Assembly: GCA_050249955.1 (NCBI GenBank)
Contig: JBFWPN010000001.1
Location: 1-64,000, forward strand
DNA: 64,000 bases
Source of the DNA: CAVVIG01 sp050249955
GTDB taxonomy: Bacteria; Acidobacteriota; Vicinamibacteria; Vicinamibacterales; CAVVIG01
Direction of reading: 5' to 3'
A program made the position numbers and the translations under genes. Positions 24,450-32,483 of the stretch are shown in pieces (position 1 is the first letter of the stretch; each line of letters opens with the position of its first letter). Under the pieces are notes generated by a model, which was not told where the DNA came from, searched no databases, and saw only the letters and a list, made by a program, of their open reading frames with translations.

Positions 24450-24721
24450 TGCGCGTCGGCCGCCGCGGGGGCCGCTGCCGGCGCCGGCGTCAGGTGCCGG
24501 GCGATGAGCGTCCGCACCGAGTCGGACGGCTGGGCGCCCTTGCCAATCCAGTAGTTGACGCGCTCGGTGTTCACGTTCACCAGCGCGGGCTTCGTGCGCG
24601 GGTTGTAGTGACCGAGGATCTCGACGAAGCTGCTGTCGCGGGCCGCGCGCGAGTCGGTGACGACCACGCGGAAGAACGGACGCTTCTTGGACCCTGCACG
24701 ACGCAGACGAATGGCTACCAT
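24446..24721 (-). CDS. rpsP: 30S ribosomal protein S16
   Basis: The 91-aa protein opens VAIRLRRAGSKKRPFFRVVVTDSRAARDSSFVEILGHYNP, the S16 core, and goes on to NTERVNYWIGKGAQPSDSVRTLI. An Ala/Pro-rich tail of about 18 residues ends it. It heads the rpsP-khpA-rimM-trmD-rplS unit, and ffh lies just upstream on the same strand. Confidence 0.97.
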   Translation of the reverse strand: MVAIRLRRAGSKKRPFFRVVVTDSRAARDSSFVEILGHYNPRTKPALVNVNTERVNYWIGKGAQPSDSVRTLIARHLTPAPAAAPAAADAQ

Positions 24722-24812
24722 CTAACGCTCCTGTGTACTGTCCGGGGCCTCGCATGCCCGAACCGTGACTTCGCTGCGCGCGTGGGCACCGCCCACCTGC
24801 GACGCCCGGCGA

Positions 24813-26174
24813 CTACCGCCGGTTGCGCAGCAACTCGAATGCCTTGCGGCGGGCGTTCTTCGCCCCGCCCCCCATCCCGGCGATCCCGCCGAGCTGCTTC
24901 ATCACCTTCTGCATCTGCACGAACTGCTTCAGCAGCCGGTTCACTTCCTCGACCGACGTGCCGCTGCCCTTCGCGATGCGCTTCCGGCGGCTGCCGTTGA
25001 TGATGTGCTGCTTGCGCCGCTCCTCGGGCGTCATCGACGAGATGATCGCCTCGATCCGGCCCAGCTGCTTCTCGTCCGGCTTGTTCTCCGCCATCGCCTT
25101 GAGGTTGCCCATCCCGGGCAGCATCCCCAGAATCTGCTCGAGCGGTCCCATCTTGCGGATCGTCCGGAGCTGATCGCGGAAGTCCTCGAGCGTGAATTCG
25201 TTCGAACGGATCTTCTGTTCGAGCTTCGACGCCTCTTCCTGCGTGATCGCCTGCTCGGCCCGCTCGATGAGCGACAGCACGTCGCCCATGCCGAGCACGC
25301 GCGACACCACGCGATCGGGATGGAACGGCTCCAGGTCCTCCAGGCGCTCGCCGCTGCCCGTGAAGGCGATCGGCACGCCGACGACCGAGACCACCGACAG
25401 CGCCGCGCCACCGCGCGCGTCGCCGTCCATCTTGGTGAGCACCACGCCGGTCACGCCCACGCGGCGGTTGAACTCGCCCGCGCTCTTGATGGCGTCCTGC
25501 CCCGTCATCGCATCGGCGACGTAGAGCAGGTCCGACGGGTCGGTCACCCCCTTGATCGCGACGAGCTCGTCCATCAGCTCGTCGTCGATGTGGAGACGAC
25601 CGGCGGAGTCGACGATCACGACGTCGAACCCCTTAGTGGCGGCCTCGGTCATCGCGCCCCTCGCGCGCGAGACCGGGTCGAGATCGCCGGACGGGTCGAA
25701 CACCCGGACACCGGCCTTCCCACCCACCACGTTCAGCTGTGCAATGGCCGCCGGGCGCTTGACGTCGGTCGACACGAGCAGCGGATGCCGCCCCTGCTTC
25801 GACAGCCACTTCGCCAGCTTGCCGGCGGTCGTGGTCTTGCCCGCACCCTGCAGGCCGAGCAGCAGGACCACGCGGGGACGCTTGCTGCTCTCACTGAGCC
25901 CACCCTTCGCATCGCCGAAGAGGGCCAGCATCTCGTCGCGCACGATCCGGACGACCTGCTGCGACGGCGACAGGCTCTTGAGGACCGTGTCCTCCATCGC
26001 CTTGTCGCGCACGCGGTCGACGAACGCCTTGACGACCTTGAAATTGACGTCAGCTTCGAGGAGCGCGAGGCGGATCTCGCGCAACGCAGCTTCGATGTTC
26101 TCGGGCGTCAGGCGCCCCTGGCCGGCCAGCGTCTTGAAGACGTCCTGCAGGCGTGTGCTCAGTGAGTCGAACAT
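24813..26174 (-). CDS. ffh: Signal recognition particle GTPase Ffh
   Basis: From ATG 26174 the protein is 453 aa, usual for Ffh/SRP54. The N domain starts MFDSLSTRLQDVFKTL. The G domain has GLQGAGKTTTAGKLA at about 107-121, VSTDVKRPAAI, VDSAGRLHID and TKMDGDARGG. The Met-rich M domain at about 330-450 carries GMLPGMGNL and MGGGAKNARRK. It targets nascent membrane proteins to the translocon through FtsY, whose gene is 3 kb upstream. The 14-residue extension to 26216 is unlike the family. Confidence 0.95.
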   Translation of the reverse strand: MFDSLSTRLQDVFKTLAGQGRLTPENIEAALREIRLALLEADVNFKVVKAFVDRVRDKAMEDTVLKSLSPSQQVVRIVRDEMLALFGDAKGGLSESSKRPRVVLLLGLQGAGKTTTAGKLAKWLSKQGRHPLLVSTDVKRPAAIAQLNVVGGKAGVRVFDPSGDLDPVSRARGAMTEAATKGFDVVIVDSAGRLHIDDELMDELVAIKGVTDPSDLLYVADAMTGQDAIKSAGEFNRRVGVTGVVLTKMDGDARGGAALSVVSVVGVPIAFTGSGERLEDLEPFHPDRVVSRVLGMGDVLSLIERAEQAITQEEASKLEQKIRSNEFTLEDFRDQLRTIRKMGPLEQILGMLPGMGNLKAMAENKPDEKQLGRIEAIISSMTPEERRKQHIINGSRRKRIAKGSGTSVEEVNRLLKQFVQMQKVMKQLGGIAGMGGGAKNARRKAFELLRNRR

Positions 26175-26417
26175 CGCGAATGGAAACCCGTGCCCCCCGA
26201 AGCCCGTGCCCGCCACGCCAACAACGCGCAGGCGGGCTAACGTGCTCTAGCGCAAACCCTTATTGTTGAACGGGGCCTGTTGGCTGGTCAACAGCAAAGA
26301 GCCGAGGATGAGCACAACGGCCATCGGCACTGGGCGATGGGCCTGGTCCGGGCCGTTGGCCAAGTCAAGGCCGAGGGCCCAGCGCCCATGGCCTGAGACG
26401 GTTGTCCGTCGGATTCC
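26175..26417. other. Spacer between ribBA and ffh, no gene seen
   Basis: This 243-base spacer holds no convincing ORF. It contains a short inverted pair TGTTGA (26264-26269) / TCAACA (26288-26293) and the nested hairpin at 26319-26393. No SRP RNA core (GGAAG...AGCAGCC) and no FMN riboswitch conserved core is recognisable in it. Confidence 0.6.
26319..26393 (-). other. Nested hairpin, possible leader or 3' structure
   Basis: Outer arms 26319-26335 and 26377-26393 match at 15 of 17 positions. Inside, GGCCT (26340-26344) pairs with AGGCC (26368-26372), and at the tip GGCC-GTT-GGCC (26351-26361) is a perfect small hairpin. It lies between the ribBA stop and the ffh start, so it could end the rib transcript, regulate ffh, or be a small RNA. 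Direction is inferred from the flanking genes. Confidence 0.5.
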
Positions 26418-27668
26418 TCAGACCCCCGACAGGCGGTGTCCCAGCTTCTCCTTCTTCGTCTTCAGGTATCGGCGGGTGGTGTCGGAGGCCTCGATCTCGA
26501 GCGGCAGCCATTCGCTGACCGACAGGCCGTAGCCCTCGATCCCGACTAGCTTCCGGGGATTGTTGCTGAGGAGCCGCATGCTCTTCACGCCCAGTTCGCG
26601 CAGCATCTGCACGCCCATGCCGTAATCGCGCTGGTCGGCCTTGAACCCGAGGCGCTCGTTCGCCTCGACGGTATCGAACCCTTCGTCCTGCAGTTCGTAC
26701 GCCCGGATCTTGTTGGCCAGGCCGATGCCCCGCCCTTCCTGGTTCAGGTAGAGCAGCACACCGCGCCCCTCGGCCGCAATGAGCTTCATGGCCGCATCCC
26801 GCTGCGCCCCGCAGTCGCACCGGACCGAGTGCAGCACGTCGCCAGTCAGGCACGACGAGTGCACCCGAACCAGCACGTCCTTCCCGGAGGAGATATCGCC
26901 ACAGACCAGCGCTACGTGCTCCTTCTTGTCCAGCTGGTTCTCGAAGACGTGGATCTGCCAGTTGTCGCCGTATTCCGTCGGCAGCTTCGCAGACGCCACC
27001 TTCTTCACCAGCGACTCGGTCGCGATCCGGTACTTGATCAGGTCCGCAATGGTGATGATGAGCAGCCCGTGCTTGCGGGCGAACTTCACGAGGTCGGGCA
27101 TCCGGGCCATCGTGCCGTCCTCGTTCATGATTTCGCAGATCACCCCGGCCGGATACAGGCCCGCAATACGCGCCAGGTCGACGGCCGCCTCGGTCTGCCC
27201 GGCCCGCTCCATGACGCCGCCGCTGCGCGCGCGCAGCGGGAACATGTGTCCGGGACGAAGCAGGTCGTACGGCTTGGTGGCGGGATCGATGGCGGTCTGG
27301 ATGGTGGCCGACCGGTCGGCCGCCGAGATGCCGGTCGTCGTCCGCCCCTTCGCCTCGATCGGCACGCAGAACGCCGTCTCGAACCGCGACGTGTTCTGGG
27401 ACACCATCAGCGGGATCTCGAGTTCGTCCAGGCGCTCCGGCGTCATCGACAGGCAGACGAGCCCGCGCCCGTACTTCGCCATGAAGTTGATCGCCTCCGG
27501 CGTCACCTTCTCGGCCGCAATCGTCAGGTCCCCTTCGTTCTCCCGGTCTTCATCGTCGACGACGATGATGATCTTGCCGTTCCGGAAGGCGTCGAGCGCA
27601 TCCTCGATGCGGGCGATGGGGCTGTTCCGCTTGCGGGCCCCCTTGGCGATCTGCATGTGACTCTTCAT
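26418..27668 (-). CDS. ribBA: Bifunctional DHBP synthase / GTP cyclohydrolase II
   Basis: The 416-aa fusion supplies both riboflavin precursors. Residues about 15-215 are RibB: GKIIIVVDDEDRENEGDLTIAA, GLVCLSMTPERLDEL, DRSATIQTAIDP, PGHMFPLRARSGGVMERAGQTEAAVDLA. Residues about 220-400 are RibA: VRVHSSCLTGDVLHSVRCDCGAQ with the zinc Cys, LLYLNQEGRGIGLANKIRAYELQD, and ERLGFKADQRDYGMG. It is third in ribD-ribE-ribBA, 14 bases after ribE. No ribH follows. Confidence 0.96.
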   Translation of the reverse strand: MKSHMQIAKGARKRNSPIARIEDALDAFRNGKIIIVVDDEDRENEGDLTIAAEKVTPEAINFMAKYGRGLVCLSMTPERLDELEIPLMVSQNTSRFETAFCVPIEAKGRTTTGISAADRSATIQTAIDPATKPYDLLRPGHMFPLRARSGGVMERAGQTEAAVDLARIAGLYPAGVICEIMNEDGTMARMPDLVKFARKHGLLIITIADLIKYRIATESLVKKVASAKLPTEYGDNWQIHVFENQLDKKEHVALVCGDISSGKDVLVRVHSSCLTGDVLHSVRCDCGAQRDAAMKLIAAEGRGVLLYLNQEGRGIGLANKIRAYELQDEGFDTVEANERLGFKADQRDYGMGVQMLRELGVKSMRLLSNNPRKLVGIEGYGLSVSEWLPLEIEASDTTRRYLKTKKEKLGHRLSGV

Positions 27669-27682
27669 CGTTCGTGCCTGCC

Positions 27683-28297
27683 CTATCTGCCCGACGCTGC
27701 GGCCTGTTCGCGCGCCAGGTCTGCGGCGCGGGCCACGTACTTGCCGATCACGTCGAACTCGAGGTTCACGGGCGTCCCCGCCGCCGCCTGCCGGAGGTTG
27801 GTGTGTGCCATCGTGAACGGGATGATCATCAGCTCGAACTGGCCGTCCGAGAGGCCCGCGACGGTCAGGCTGATACCGTCCACCGCAATCGATCCCTTGT
27901 GAATGAGGTTCGCCGCAAATGCGGCCGGGTAGCCCACCCGAACGGTATGGAACTCGAGGTCGGCAACCACCGATGCAATCCGGCCGACGGCGTCCACATG
28001 CCCCTGGACGAAGTGCCCGCCAAAGCGGCTGTCGGCCCGCATCGAGCGCTCGAGGTTCACCAGGCTGCCCGGGGCGAGGCCACCCAGCGTGGTCACCCGC
28101 AGCGTTTCGGGTCCGACGTCAGCCCGCATGCCGCCGGCGTCGTGTTCGATCACCGTCAGGCAGACACCGTTCACGGCAACGCTCTCACCCATCGTCAGGT
28201 GGGGACCGAGTGCGGTGGCAATGCGCACCCGCATGCCGCCGCCCGACGGTACCGACTCGACGATCTCACCAACCGATTCAACGAGGCCCGTGAACAT
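27683..28297 (-). CDS. ribE: Riboflavin synthase alpha chain
   Basis: The 204-aa enzyme dismutates two 6,7-dimethyl-8-ribityllumazines to riboflavin. It starts MFTGLVESVGEI and has two homologous lumazine-binding halves: GESVAVNGVCLTVI at about 38-51 and KGSIAVDGISLTVAGL at about 135-150. VNLERSMRADSRFGGHFVQGHVDAVG lies between them. ATG 28297 lies 20 bases inside the end of ribD. Confidence 0.95.
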   Translation of the reverse strand: MFTGLVESVGEIVESVPSGGGMRVRIATALGPHLTMGESVAVNGVCLTVIEHDAGGMRADVGPETLRVTTLGGLAPGSLVNLERSMRADSRFGGHFVQGHVDAVGRIASVVADLEFHTVRVGYPAAFAANLIHKGSIAVDGISLTVAGLSDGQFELMIIPFTMAHTNLRQAAAGTPVNLEFDVIGKYVARAADLAREQAAASGR

Positions 28298-29363
28298 ATC
28301 CCTCTATCAGCACATCCGGCCCGAGCGGTACGACACGGCGGTCCGCCGCCATCGCGCCGAAGACACGACGCCCAGGCAGCAGCCGCACACCGGCCGGCCC
28401 GAGCACGTGCGGTGTCACATAGAGCCGGACCAGGTCGACCACGCCCTCATCCCAGGCAGCCGCATGCAGCGCCGCCCCACCCTCGATGAGCAGTGACGTG
28501 ATGCCGCGGGCAGCGAGCGCCTTCAGCCCTGCGCTCACCGAACCGTCGCCCACGACAATGTCCGCGCCTGCCGCGGCAAGCGCCGCGTGCCGGGCGGTCT
28601 GGGCTGCCCCTTGGACCGTGGTCACGATGATGACAGGCCCGGCAGTCGCTGTCGAGAGCAGCCGGGCACCGGGCGGCGTCCGCAGGTGACGGTCGAACAC
28701 CACGCGCGTGAGTGGCAGTTGCCGGTACGCCCCGCGCGCCGTGAGCAGTGGATCGTCGACCAGCACGGTGCCCACGCCAACCGCGATGGCATCCACCTCG
28801 GCGCGGAACCGCTGGGCGTGCCGGTTCGCGGCGACGTCGGTCAGGGCCGTGCGCTGCCCCGCCGCGGCCGCGAGGCAGCCGTCGGCGCTGATCGCCGCCT
28901 TGAGGACCACGAACGGGCGCCCTTGGCGCATCGACGTGAAGAACGGCTGGTTCAGGAGCGACGCGGGCTGCACACCGAGCCCGATGTCGACGGCGATGCC
29001 CCGGCTTCGCAGGTACTCGAACCCGCGACCACGCACGAGCGGATTCGGGTCTTCGACGGCGGCCACGACGCGCGTGATACCGGCGTCCGCAATGCGGGTT
29101 CCGCAGGGGCCGGTACGCCCGGTGTGGGAGCAGGGCTCGAGCGTGCAATACAGCGTGCCCCCGCGGGCGAGCGGACCGGCCATGTCGAGCGCGCGCACCT
29201 CCGCGTGCGCCTCGCCGGCCCTGGCGTGATAGCCCTGCCCCACGATCACCCCGTCGGCCGAGACCACGACAGCGCCGACCGCCGGGTTCGGGCTGGTCCG
29301 TCCGCGGCCCCTGGCGGCGTGAAAGAGCGCACGCGCCATGTAGTCCGCGTCGGTCAGTGTCAC
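28278..29363 (-). CDS. ribD: Riboflavin deaminase/reductase RibD
   Basis: The 361-aa protein has an N-terminal zinc deaminase (YMARALFHAARGRGRTSPNPAVGAVVV, HAEVRALDMAG, TLEPCSHTGRTGPCGTRI) and a C-terminal reductase (PFVVLKAAISADGCLAAA, VDAIAVGVGTVLVDDPLLTAR, LLIEGGAALHAAAWDEG). It performs the second and third pyrimidine steps of riboflavin synthesis. Two GTG codons at 29366 and 29363 are possible starts; 29363 overlaps the ftsY stop as GTGA like other junctions here. Confidence 0.94.
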   Translation of the reverse strand: MTLTDADYMARALFHAARGRGRTSPNPAVGAVVVSADGVIVGQGYHARAGEAHAEVRALDMAGPLARGGTLYCTLEPCSHTGRTGPCGTRIADAGITRVVAAVEDPNPLVRGRGFEYLRSRGIAVDIGLGVQPASLLNQPFFTSMRQGRPFVVLKAAISADGCLAAAAGQRTALTDVAANRHAQRFRAEVDAIAVGVGTVLVDDPLLTARGAYRQLPLTRVVFDRHLRTPPGARLLSTATAGPVIIVTTVQGAAQTARHAALAAAGADIVVGDGSVSAGLKALAARGITSLLIEGGAALHAAAWDEGVVDLVRLYVTPHVLGPAGVRLLPGRRVFGAMAADRRVVPLGPDVLIEGYVHGPR

Positions 29364-30283
29364 CACTTCTCCTCGAAGAGGCCGTCGACGTACTCCCTGG
29401 CGTCGAACACCACGAGGTCGTCGATGCCCTCGCCCACCCCCACGTAGCGGATCGGGAGCTTCAGGTCGTTGGCGATGGCGACGGCGACACCGCCCTTGGC
29501 GGTGCCATCCAGCTTGGTGAGCACGATGCCGTTCACGCCGGCGACGCTCGTGAACTCGCGCGCCTGCGCCAGCCCGTTCTGCCCCACGGTCGAATCGAGG
29601 ACGAGCAGCACCTCCTGCGGGGCCCCGGGCACCTCGCGCGCCGCGATGCGGCGGATCTTCTCGAGCTCGTTCATCAGGTTGACCCGCGTGTGCAGCCGCC
29701 CCGCAGTGTCGACCAGCACCGGGTCGCGGCCGCGCGCCTTGGCGGAGCTGATCGCATCGAACACCACGGCAGCGGGGTCGGAGCCTTCCTTCGCGCGCAC
29801 GATGTCGACCCCCGCACGGTTCGCCCAGATCTCGAGCTGCTCCACCGCGGCGGCGCGAAAGGTGTCGGCCGCGCAGATGAGCGGCTGCCGGCCCTCCGAC
29901 TTCAGGAGGTTGGCCAGCTTTCCCACGGTGGTCGTCTTGCCCGTGCCGTTGACGCCGACGATCAGGGTGACGCGCGGCGGCGTGGCTACGTGGATCGGCA
30001 CGTCGACCGACGCGAAAATGGCCAGCAATTCCTGCTTGACGAGGTCGCGCAGCCCCTCGCCATTCGGCGAGCGCTTCCGGACGGCGCCGATGATCCGCTC
30101 GGTGGCCGCCACGCCGATGTCGGCCGAAATCAGCAGTTCCTCGAGCGCGTCGACCGTCTCGACGTCAACCGGTCGACTCCGGCGCTCGGGCTCGTCCGCC
30201 CGGCGGACGATGTCGTCGAACCTGTCGACGATCTGCTGCTTGGTCCTGGTGAGGCTGTCTCGAATCCGGCCGAAGAAACCCAT
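29360..30283 (-). CDS. ftsY: SRP receptor FtsY
   Basis: The 307-aa protein is a compact FtsY with no long acidic A domain. The N domain runs MGFFGRIRDSLTRTKQQIVDRF to about 85. The G domain shows LIVGVNGTGKTTTVGKLANLL, AADTFRAAAVEQLEIW, VLVDTAGRLHTRVNLMNEL, TKLDGTAKGG and GVGEGIDDLVVFD. The N-terminal amphipathic helix may be the membrane anchor. It receives Ffh-ribosome complexes. It lies 10 bases after gpsA and overlaps ribD. Confidence 0.95.
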   Translation of the reverse strand: MGFFGRIRDSLTRTKQQIVDRFDDIVRRADEPERRSRPVDVETVDALEELLISADIGVAATERIIGAVRKRSPNGEGLRDLVKQELLAIFASVDVPIHVATPPRVTLIVGVNGTGKTTTVGKLANLLKSEGRQPLICAADTFRAAAVEQLEIWANRAGVDIVRAKEGSDPAAVVFDAISSAKARGRDPVLVDTAGRLHTRVNLMNELEKIRRIAAREVPGAPQEVLLVLDSTVGQNGLAQAREFTSVAGVNGIVLTKLDGTAKGGVAVAIANDLKLPIRYVGVGEGIDDLVVFDAREYVDGLFEEKW

Positions 30284-30293
30284 CGATTCGATC

Positions 30294-31301
30294 TTATGTC
30301 GGTTCCGACTCCGATCGCTGCCGCCGCAGCATCAGCGCCTCGATGCCGGTGCGGACATCGGTGCGGCCGTCGAGTACCGCGGCCATCTGCGTGGCAATCG
30401 GCAGCTCGACCTGGTACTTCGCCGCCAGGGCCAGCGCGGCCCCCGTGGTCCGAACGCCCTCTGCCACCATCTTCATGCTGGAAACGATGTCACCGAGCTG
30501 TCGTCCACGCGCCAGTTCGATGCCCACGTGCCGGTTCCGGCTCAGCGACCCGGTGCAGGTGAGGACGAGGTCGCCCAGCCCGCTCAGCCCTGCCGGGGTT
30601 TCGCGCCGGCCTCCGGCCGCCGTCGTCAGCCGGGCAATCTCTGCCAGGCCGCGGGTGATCAGCGCGGCCAGCGCGTTGTGGCCGAGCCCCGACCCCTCCA
30701 CCACGCCCGCCGCGATAGCAATGACGTTCTTGAGCGCGCCGCAGAGCTCGACGCCGACCACGTCCGCCGATCCGTACACGCGGAAGGACGCCCCCTTGAA
30801 CTGGGCCTGGACCCGCTCCATCGCCTCGCTGTCGTGCGACGCCACGACAACCGCCGTCGGCATCTGCTGCGCGACCTCGATCGCGAAGCTCGGCCCGGAC
30901 AGGACCGCCACCGGATGCCGATCGCCGGCCTCGTACGCGATCACCTCCGACATGCGCAGCATCGAGTCGGTCTCGAGCCCCTTGGTGGCGCTGACGAGAA
31001 TGGCGCCGCGCGTCAGGTGTGGTGCCACCGCCCGCATCACGGCCCGGCACCCGTGTGACGGGATCGCGCAGACCACGAGTTCGGTGTCGGCGACCGCGTC
31101 CTCGAGCGACGCTGTCGGGACAACCGGGTCGGGCAGGTGGATGTCCGGCAGGTAGACGGCATTCGCGCGGCGGGCGTGGATGTCACGCACGGTCGCCGCG
31201 TCCCGCGCCCACAGGCGCACGTCATGTCCAACCCTGGCCAGGTGCACCGCCAGAGCGGTCCCCCAGCTCCCTGCCCCGAGTACTGCCGCCCGCCCCGTCA
31301 C
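30294..31301 (-). CDS. gpsA: Glycerol-3-phosphate dehydrogenase [NAD(P)+]
   Basis: The 335-aa enzyme reduces dihydroxyacetone phosphate to sn-glycerol 3-phosphate for phospholipids. It shows the nucleotide fold AAVLGAGSWGTALAVHLA at 5-22, ATKGLE, VLSGPSFAIEVAQQMPTAVVVA, the catalytic Lys in LCGALKNVIAIAAGVVEG, and GLSGLGDLVLTCTGSLSRNRHVG. GTG 31301 overlaps plsY as GTGA. plsY uses its product, so the pair forms a lipid unit. Confidence 0.94.
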   Translation of the reverse strand: MTGRAAVLGAGSWGTALAVHLARVGHDVRLWARDAATVRDIHARRANAVYLPDIHLPDPVVPTASLEDAVADTELVVCAIPSHGCRAVMRAVAPHLTRGAILVSATKGLETDSMLRMSEVIAYEAGDRHPVAVLSGPSFAIEVAQQMPTAVVVASHDSEAMERVQAQFKGASFRVYGSADVVGVELCGALKNVIAIAAGVVEGSGLGHNALAALITRGLAEIARLTTAAGGRRETPAGLSGLGDLVLTCTGSLSRNRHVGIELARGRQLGDIVSSMKMVAEGVRTTGAALALAAKYQVELPIATQMAAVLDGRTDVRTGIEALMLRRQRSESEPT

Positions 31302-31885
31302 ACGCGCACTCCGATCCTGCGTTCGGTCCCCACCCTGACCCGCATCAGGTTGCTGCGATGCCTGAACACGATCAGCGCCGCAGCCGCACTCGCCGCACCG
31401 ACGACGGCGGCGGTCGACCCCGTGGCCCAGGCCACCGGCGGCAGCACGATCGAGGCGGCCACCGACCCGAGCGAGATGTAACGCGTCGTCCAGGTCAGCG
31501 CCAGGAAGGCCAGCAGCGCGGGCGGCACCGCGAGCGGTGCCAGGACGCCGAACACACCGCACGCCGTCGCCACGCCCTTACCTCCCCTGAACCGCAGCCA
31601 GATGGGGTAGATATGCCCGACCACGGCCGCGAAGCCCCCGATGGCGGCGGCATGCTCCACGCCGGCAATCCGCCCGGCCACCATGACCCCCGCCGAGCCC
31701 TTGGCGATGTCGAGCGCGGCCACCACGATCCCGGCACGGATGCCCGACGCGCGGAGCACGTTGGCCGCACCGATGTTGCCACTGCCCACGCGGTGCAGGT
31801 CGTGTCCGCCCCAGCGTCGCGCAAGCACCAGCGCGAACGGGATGGAGCCGATCAGATAGGCGGCGACGATGCCGAGGACGATCAT
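31298..31885 (-). CDS. plsY: Glycerol-3-phosphate acyltransferase PlsY
   Basis: The 195-aa inner-membrane enzyme moves acyl groups from acyl phosphate to glycerol 3-phosphate. It has five or so helices and the three conserved loops: YLIGSIPFALVLAR with GSGNIGAANVLRA (loop 1), HIYPIWLRFRGGKGVAT (loop 2), and FRHRSNLMRVRVGTERRI (loop 3). ATG 31885 fits the family; the 17-residue upstream extension does not. Confidence 0.94.
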   Translation of the reverse strand: MIVLGIVAAYLIGSIPFALVLARRWGGHDLHRVGSGNIGAANVLRASGIRAGIVVAALDIAKGSAGVMVAGRIAGVEHAAAIGGFAAVVGHIYPIWLRFRGGKGVATACGVFGVLAPLAVPPALLAFLALTWTTRYISLGSVAASIVLPPVAWATGSTAAVVGAASAAAALIVFRHRSNLMRVRVGTERRIGVRV

Positions 31886-31898
31886 GGAGGGCTTCAGT

Positions 31899-32483
31899 TT
31901 AGTGCAGCCCGGCCCTCGCGCCGGCCAGGTGCGCACGGACGAGCGCCGTGTGTTCGGCGCCGCGCGGCAGGAGCCGGCTCTCGAAGAGGGTCACGGCCGT
32001 GACCTGCTCGACAGCCACCACCCCGGTGTCGGGCAGTGTCAGACGAGTGGCGGCCGGGCCACGCTCAGGCCAGCGGCCCACTGTGAGGTGTGGCCGGAAT
32101 GGACGGCGCTCCCTCGGAACGCCCACTCCTACCAGGCGATCGGAGACCTCCTCGAACAGGCGCAGCACCTCGGGAGCCCCCTGCTGCAGCCCCAGCCAGA
32201 GCACACGTGCCGGACCGCGATCGGGAAACACACCGAATCCACCAAAGGCCAGCTCGAATGGTTCCCGCGTGAATGACGGCGTGAGGGCACCCTGGATCGC
32301 GTGCACCTGCGGCTCCGGCACCTCGCCGACGAACACCAGCGTCAGGTGAAGCTGTTCCGCACGGACGGGACGAAGGGAGGCGCCACCGGCGCCCTTCAGG
32401 GCACGCGCCACGTCCGCCTGCTGCGCGGCCACCGCCTCGCGGGTGGCTGGACTGAGTTCAATCGCGGTAAACAGGCGGGGCAT
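31899..32483 (-). CDS. thpR: RNA 2',3'-cyclic phosphodiesterase (2H family)
   Basis: The 194-aa protein is of the LigT/ThpR family, which opens 2',3'-cyclic phosphates in RNA. It starts PRLFTAIELSP and carries the two catalytic HxTx motifs: HLTLVFVGEV at about 46-55 and RPHLTVGRW at about 130-138. Its start lies inside the end of cinA (26-base overlap). The native substrate is unknown, as for most of this family. Confidence 0.92.
   Translation of the reverse strand: MPRLFTAIELSPATREAVAAQQADVARALKGAGGASLRPVRAEQLHLTLVFVGEVPEPQVHAIQGALTPSFTREPFELAFGGFGVFPDRGPARVLWLGLQQGAPEVLRLFEEVSDRLVGVGVPRERRPFRPHLTVGRWPERGPAATRLTLPDTGVVAVEQVTAVTLFESRLLPRGAEHTALVRAHLAGARAGLH

Noticed and set aside
26175..26417. 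SRP (4.5S) RNA gene next to ffh
   Set aside because: The spacer folds, but neither strand shows the conserved SRP RNA loop core.
29364..30293. FMN riboswitch before ribD
   Set aside because: ribD overlaps ftsY, and no conserved FMN element could be recognised upstream.
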